From Clostridia bacterium (GTDB lineage: Bacteria; Bacillota; Clostridia; Acetivibrionales; STF1-152): 36,306 bases of DNA. A program made the translations under genes and the position numbers. The notes under the pieces were generated by a model. The model did no database searches and was not told where the DNA came from. It saw nothing but the letters and a program-made list of their open reading frames with translations. Below, one piece after another: positions 32,058-36,306 of this stretch (within the stretch, counting starts at the first letter, position 1; each line of letters opens with the position of its first letter). The DNA is taken from assembly GCA_028280575.1 (NCBI GenBank), contig JANQLN010000089.1, forward strand, positions 1-36,306, read 5' to 3'.

Positions 32058-32413
32058 TTTACTGCCTCCTTTTATTATTTTTTAACTGCTATGTTAATAC
32101 TATATATCTTTTAATTTTGATATAAAATATACAGCTATTGGTTTTATTTAAAAATTATTGGATAATTTTTATATCCAGGGCTACAAATATCTTTTCAGTT
32201 AAGTATTTTTCATGTAATATTACAACAAAGCTTTTATTAAAATACATTTTGTCAAAGTTTAAAGGAGTGTGGAGCATGTTTTCCGAAAAAATAGTCAGCA
32301 ATTTAAAAAAATGATAGATTATCTCCATAATTTAGGTTATAGTTAAGTTAGTATAATAATAGCAAAAATGCGTGTAATTACAACATAAATAACATAATTG
32401 GAGTAAAAATGAA
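32058..32413. other. Intergenic region with a possible micro-ORF
   Basis: This 356-bp A/T-rich spacer separates the divergent solute-binding protein and ABC exporter genes. AAAGGAG at 32261-32267 precedes an ATG at 32276 that opens only 12 codons (MFSEKIVSNLKK). One base after the A7 run another frame continues as MIDYLHNLGYS before stopping, so a short frameshifted gene is possible. A TATAAT at about 32353 could serve the exporter genes but lacks a clear -35 box. Nothing else is seen. Confidence 0.3.
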
Positions 32414-34180
32414 ATGTTTAAAAACTCATTAAAAGCTATGAAAATATTGTTTAAATGTGCTCCTTTTGAGGGGCTTTTAAGAGTGTTTCAAGTAATGATT
32501 ACAGCATCTGCTTCTCCTTTGTCCATATATTTTACTCAGAGGCTGGTTGACAATATAGCAGCTTATATAAGAGGCAGCATACCAATAAACAACATTTTAT
32601 TATGGTTAGGTTTATTGCTTATATGCATGGTTTTGACAGCCCAATCGAATACCGTCAACCAGCTAATGACAATTAACATACAAAGAAAGCTTAATATAGC
32701 ACTTACAGACTCTATTTTAGACAAATTTAAAAATATTAAATATGAAAATTTTGAAGACAGTGAAACAAATGATACTTTGCAGAGAATGGGTGCTAATCCG
32801 CAGGATAAAATATTATCAATTACTTCAATATTTTTCGAATTTGTCTCTCTTTTGATATCACTTTTCGGGCTTGTATTTATATTCATGCAGGTGTCAATCT
32901 GGTTTTCTCTTTCACTTATAATAATTGTATCTGTTACGGTGTGGGCTGATTTTAAGTCAATGAATATGATGAACACCATGTTTAATAATCAAAGCAAGGA
33001 AGAGAGGCGACTTAATTATTATATGGGATTATTGTCGGACAAACATTCTTTGCTTGAGCTGAAAATTTTTGGGGCGGTAAATTATATACGTGCAAAATGG
33101 GTTAAGAGTAATAAAAAAGTTCTTAATGAAAGGGTGGTAACGTCAATAAAATCTCAAAAATACAGCGCTGTAAGCACTGTTATGATTATTGTATGGGTAG
33201 CTTTTTTGTTATTTACATTAGTGCAAGCTATAAGCATAAGATCAATTAGCGAAGGACTTTTTATATCCATTGTCGGTTCTGCAGGCATGATACTGAGTAA
33301 ATGTGAAAAGCTTTCTTATACGTTTTCCCGTATGTCGCAGGAGTTCTTATCAATGAGGCATTATGATAAATTCATGAACATGCCGACAGTTAAGGAAAAT
33401 AAAAAAGAAAAAGACATTAGGTGCGCGCATATTGTTTTTGATAATGTTCATTTTACATATCCAAACACTGATAAGAAAATATTAAACGGTGTCTCATTTG
33501 AGATAAGTCCATACGAAAAAGTTGCACTTGTCGGAAAAAACGGGTGCGGAAAGTCAACTATCATAAAACTGCTTTGCAGATTATATAAGCCTGATAGTGG
33601 AAAAATATTAATTGACGGTAAAGATATCAATCAGCTAAGTAATAAACAAATGCAGAAAATATCAAGTGTTGTATTTCAGGATTATGCATCATATCAGCTT
33701 ACGCTCAGAGAAAATGTCGCCTTTGGCAATATAGATAAATTATATGATGATAAGTCAATAAAAAAAGCGCTTAAAATGGGCATGGCAGAGGGAATAAGCG
33801 ATAATTTGGATGTGAATTTAGGCAAGCTTGAAGAAGACGGAACTGATATTTCGGGCGGACAATGGCAAAGACTTGCTATTGCAAGAGCATGTATTGCTGA
33901 GAATGATTTTGTCATTTTAGACGAACCGACAGCCTCACTTGACCCTGTTGCAGAGAGTAATATGTATGAAAGTTTTTTAAATATGCTTGAAAATAAAGGC
34001 TGCCTTATCATATCCCATAGACTGGCAAGTGCAAAAATGTCAGAGCGTATTATTGTGCTTGATGAGGGTAGGGTTATAGAAACAGGAAATCACAACAGTC
34101 TTATGCACGAAAAAAGATTGTATTGTAAAATGTATGAGGCACAAAGCGATTGGTATAAAGCAGGTGAGATGAATGGATAG
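32414..34180 (+). CDS. ABC exporter half-transporter, first of a pair
   Basis: The 588-residue protein has an N-terminal six-helix exporter domain (about 1-315) and an ATPase domain with Walker A GKNGCGKST, Q-loop VVFQDYASYQLTLREN, signature ISGGQWQRLAIARA, Walker B FVILDEPTASLD and H-loop ISHRLAS. The NBD motifs look catalytically complete. GGAG lies about 10 nt before the ATG. It overlaps the next, equally long half-transporter by 8 bp, so a heterodimer is very likely. Such pairs export peptides, lipids or drugs; no peptide-modification gene is visible to narrow this. Confidence 0.9.
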   Translation: MFKNSLKAMKILFKCAPFEGLLRVFQVMITASASPLSIYFTQRLVDNIAAYIRGSIPINNILLWLGLLLICMVLTAQSNTVNQLMTINIQRKLNIALTDSILDKFKNIKYENFEDSETNDTLQRMGANPQDKILSITSIFFEFVSLLISLFGLVFIFMQVSIWFSLSLIIIVSVTVWADFKSMNMMNTMFNNQSKEERRLNYYMGLLSDKHSLLELKIFGAVNYIRAKWVKSNKKVLNERVVTSIKSQKYSAVSTVMIIVWVAFLLFTLVQAISIRSISEGLFISIVGSAGMILSKCEKLSYTFSRMSQEFLSMRHYDKFMNMPTVKENKKEKDIRCAHIVFDNVHFTYPNTDKKILNGVSFEISPYEKVALVGKNGCGKSTIIKLLCRLYKPDSGKILIDGKDINQLSNKQMQKISSVVFQDYASYQLTLRENVAFGNIDKLYDDKSIKKALKMGMAEGISDNLDVNLGKLEEDGTDISGGQWQRLAIARACIAENDFVILDEPTASLDPVAESNMYESFLNMLENKGCLIISHRLASAKMSERIIVLDEGRVIETGNHNSLMHEKRLYCKMYEAQSDWYKAGEMNG

Positions 34181-35939
34181 AAAATTCAATATGTTTCAAA
34201 TAGTCGGTAAAACTTATAAAAGCGTACTAAAAATAGTTCCCTTCTCGGGAATTGCATCACCATTTTACTATGTTTTAGATGGCCTGTTTCCCGCTATTAT
34301 TGCTCTTATATCCGCAAAATTATTTGATGGTGTTTATGCATTTTTAAACTATAGCGATGAGCTTAATACAGTAATAAAGTTCGGAGCATTTTTTGTTTTA
34401 ATATACGTTATTAAATACCTTTTCCAAATATTTTTTTCAATACCGATCAATGCAGGGGTATATGAAAAATGCTCCAGTTTTTTTAGACTGCAAATATCCG
34501 AAAAGCTTGTAAAATTGTCTTTGATTGATTTTGAAAATGCAGAAATATTAAACATGAGAAACCGTGCACAGGAATGTGTCAATCGTGAAGTTCTTAGCCG
34601 GATATATATGATGGTAGCCGTTTTTACCACAAGTGCCATAGGAGCAGTTTCTGTTATAACTGTTTTAGCAAGTTACAGTGTTTGGTTTTTACCTATCTCT
34701 GTCTTTAGCGTCTTGCCATATTTTATAGCAAGAATTATCCGAGGGAAGGAGTTTTGGAAATTAAAGCATAGACAAGCCAAAAGAATTCGCATTAGGGATT
34801 ATCTGTTTTCATTGTTTTCACAAAAAGAAACGGTAAAAGAAATGCGTGTCATGGGCTTTGGTGACTACATAACACAGAAATGGAAAGATAATCGCGACAA
34901 TGTAAACGAAGAATTGTGGACCCATAATAGGAAAGATATAATGTCACTTATGCTATGTGATATCATCAAAATAGCAGGATACGGTGCCAGTATTATTTTT
35001 GCCTTTGCTTTAGTCATTCAGGGTGATATTTCGGTAGGCGTTTTTGGGGCATGTATCGGAGCATTTCTATCGGTACAAGAAAATATAAGGGTTTTCCTGA
35101 ATGAGCTTGGAAGATTGCCTGAATTTACAAATTTCGCAAATGATTATTATATGTTTATGCAGTTAGACGATGAAAACACGAGCGGTGAAAATTTTGGGGG
35201 AGTAAAAAATAAAATTATAATGGAAAATGTTAGGTTTTCGTATCCGAACAGCGATAGTTTAGCACTTGATAATATTTCGCTTACGATTAATAAACATGAA
35301 AGAATTGCCCTTATCGGCGAAAACGGCAGCGGCAAAACAACGCTTTCAAAGGTACTGCTTGGTATATATGACATAGAAAAGGGAGATATTTTTTATGATG
35401 ATACAAATGTTTTAAGAATAAACAAGCAAAGTTTGTTTAAAAAAGTTTCCATTATCGCACAGGATTTCATCAAATACAAGCTAACATTCAGAGAGAACAT
35501 TGCAATATCGGATATAGATAATATTACCGATGATGAAAGGATTAAAAGCACTTTAAAAAGCGAGGGCGTAGATGATGTTAGTAATATTGACGACATGCTC
35601 GGAAGGGAATTCGGCGGCAGAGAATTATCGGGCGGGCAATGGCAGAGGCTTGCCATTGCAAGGGCTATGTTTAAGGATAGTGAGATTATTATATTGGACG
35701 AGCCGACAAGTGCGCTTGACCCGATTATTGAAATGGAAATATTATCAAAATTTTTAGAAGTTTCAGGTGATAAAACTTCGATTATAATTTCACACAGGGT
35801 GGGGCTTTGTGCAAAAGTTGATAAAATCATTGTTATGAAAGACGGTAAAATAGTTGAGACGGGAAGCCATGACAAGTTAATTAAAAATAACGGAGAATAT
35901 GCAAGGCTTTTTGAAGCGCAGCAAAAATGGTACAATTAA
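34173..35939 (+). CDS. ABC exporter half-transporter, second of a pair
   Basis: Also 588 residues with the same plan: membrane domain to about 320, then Walker A GENGSGKTT, Q-loop IIAQDFIKYKLTFREN, signature LSGGQWQRLAIARA, Walker B IIILDEPTSALD and H-loop ISHRVGLCAKVDKI. Both subunits keep the catalytic Glu after Walker B, so neither NBD is obviously degenerate. The ATG lies within the end of the first gene, after AGGTGAG. The C-terminal tails of both (LYCKMYEAQSDWY, YARLFEAQQKWYN) are alike, pointing to duplication. Confidence 0.9.
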   Translation: MDRKFNMFQIVGKTYKSVLKIVPFSGIASPFYYVLDGLFPAIIALISAKLFDGVYAFLNYSDELNTVIKFGAFFVLIYVIKYLFQIFFSIPINAGVYEKCSSFFRLQISEKLVKLSLIDFENAEILNMRNRAQECVNREVLSRIYMMVAVFTTSAIGAVSVITVLASYSVWFLPISVFSVLPYFIARIIRGKEFWKLKHRQAKRIRIRDYLFSLFSQKETVKEMRVMGFGDYITQKWKDNRDNVNEELWTHNRKDIMSLMLCDIIKIAGYGASIIFAFALVIQGDISVGVFGACIGAFLSVQENIRVFLNELGRLPEFTNFANDYYMFMQLDDENTSGENFGGVKNKIIMENVRFSYPNSDSLALDNISLTINKHERIALIGENGSGKTTLSKVLLGIYDIEKGDIFYDDTNVLRINKQSLFKKVSIIAQDFIKYKLTFRENIAISDIDNITDDERIKSTLKSEGVDDVSNIDDMLGREFGGRELSGGQWQRLAIARAMFKDSEIIILDEPTSALDPIIEMEILSKFLEVSGDKTSIIISHRVGLCAKVDKIIVMKDGKIVETGSHDKLIKNNGEYARLFEAQQKWYN

Positions 35940-35947
35940 AATGATAA

Positions 35948-36187
35948 CAGCAAAAAATTTTACACGAAAAAGTTTGCGAAATAGACCTTATTGACCTGAA
36001 AACTGCAGAACCTGTACTAAGGTATGAAATAGCCTTAAATGGCAGGATATTTTATGAAAAGGAAGAAAACCTTTTTGAGAGATACAGGCTTTTTTACATA
36101 AAAAGATTTTATGAACTAAAACCTATAATAGAAGAAGATATAAAGCAGATAGCAAGATCTGTTGAAGAGGTGCTTGGAAATGCTTGA
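35948..36187 (+). pseudogene. 5'-truncated MNT nucleotidyltransferase (MntA-type antitoxin)
   Basis: A frame without a start codon encodes the C-terminal half of a small MNT-type nucleotidyltransferase: VCEIDLIDLKTAEPVLRYEI, LNGRIFYEKEENLFERYRLF and a final helical EEDIKQIARSVEEVLGNA. The catalytic GSxARG...DxD part is missing; an in-frame stop lies 3 bp upstream, right after the ABC gene. The stop overlaps the start of a HEPN-like fragment. Intact MNT/HEPN pairs are type VII toxin-antitoxin systems in which MNT AMPylates HepT. Confidence 0.65.
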
Positions 36188-36230
36188 CAATATAGTTATA
36201 TGCAAAAAACTAGTACCTTGCGTCATTTAA
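36180..36230 (+). pseudogene. HEPN (HepT-type toxin) start, truncated
   Basis: An ATG overlapping the MNT stop, 6 nt after GAGGTG, opens MLDNIVICKKLVPCVI and then stops. HepT proteins commonly start with a short Met-Asp-x-Ile/Val-Leu-x-Lys-Leu helix, so the first ten codons fit and the rest does not. The frame is lost where the sequence character changes at about 36215-36235, consistent with disruption by inserted DNA. Assignment depends mainly on the MNT neighbour. Confidence 0.4.
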
Positions 36231-36306
36231 AATATTGGATTTGCGGCGAGGATGATTTTTGCAAGACGAGGCGGAGGATTGAGGAATCCGGCACTTACTC
36301 GCTTGC
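36231..36306. repeat. Possible interspersed repeat or element end at the window edge
   Basis: The last ~75 bp are richer in G (GCGGCGAGG, GACGAGGCGGAGG) than the A/T-rich flank, have no open frame of note, and begin where the HEPN frame breaks. The phrase GAGGCGGAGGATTGAGGAATC recalls one arm of long hairpin repeats I believe occur in some clostridial genomes, but the second arm would be beyond the window, so this is tentative. Confidence 0.3.

Noticed and set aside
35393-35935. 180-residue minus-strand frame inside the second half-transporter gene
   Set aside because: Antisense to the ATPase domain motifs, with no ribosome binding site or protein-like pattern.

Overview
The window looks like chromosome of a low-GC, Gram-positive, spore-forming anaerobe of the Clostridia. 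The signs are strong AGGAGG-type ribosome binding sites, frequent TTG and GTG starts, a YtxC sporulation protein, S-layer-homology (SLH) domains, lipoproteins with lipoboxes, and many hairpin-plus-U-run terminators. An Acetivibrio/Ruminiclostridium-like genome would fit, but the species cannot be fixed from the sequence alone.

Layout. (a) 1-354: the first 13 codons of a minus-strand gene, preceded by a complete-looking regulatory leader: a sigma-A promoter, a compact four-way-junction RNA, an antiterminator and an intrinsic terminator. This is the strongest candidate for something undescribed. (b) 355-6246: a sugar-nucleotide and glycan locus. rmlA and rmlB (plus) face a minus-strand set of two tandem family-2 glycosyltransferases, a PLP sugar aminotransferase and a PglD/NeuD-like acyltransferase. 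Together they could make and transfer a dTDP-acylamino-dideoxyhexose. (c) 6289-10442: a DUF3343-like protein, a Cys-rich protein, a P-loop/Asp23-like fusion, YtxC, a possible 18-residue peptide and a DUF378 membrane protein. (d) 10524-15526: an ABC-2 exporter (ATPase and two permeases) followed by a histidine kinase/response regulator pair, the gene set of linearmycin-type (LnrJK-LMN) resistance modules. (e) 15742-18085: a small membrane Zn-ribbon-like protein, a COG2509-type FAD protein and a lipoprotein. (f) 18178-25259: a seven-gene MoxR-DUF58-Bat (VWA) operon. It is interrupted after moxR by nine tandem 11-bp units of the form N-AAC-N4-GTT.

(g) 25400-31448 is an accessory and decaying zone. 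It holds an ABC-exporter stump, a small uncertain ORF, an intact TetR-controlled ABC-2 exporter, a 5'-truncated SLH gene and a frameshifted, truncated sensor kinase. It is bounded by a C-terminally truncated solute-binding lipoprotein (31449-32057). (h) 32414-35939: an intact pair of overlapping 588-residue ABC exporter half-transporters. (i) 35948-36306: remains of an MNT/HEPN (type VII) toxin-antitoxin pair, followed by a compositionally different stretch at the window edge that may be a repeat element.

In function the region is mostly cell envelope: glycan synthesis, antibiotic/peptide export with dedicated regulators, and the Bat/MoxR complex, with spore-associated genes between them. Several starts were moved from the longest reading frame to a position supported by a ribosome binding site, and this is stated entry by entry.
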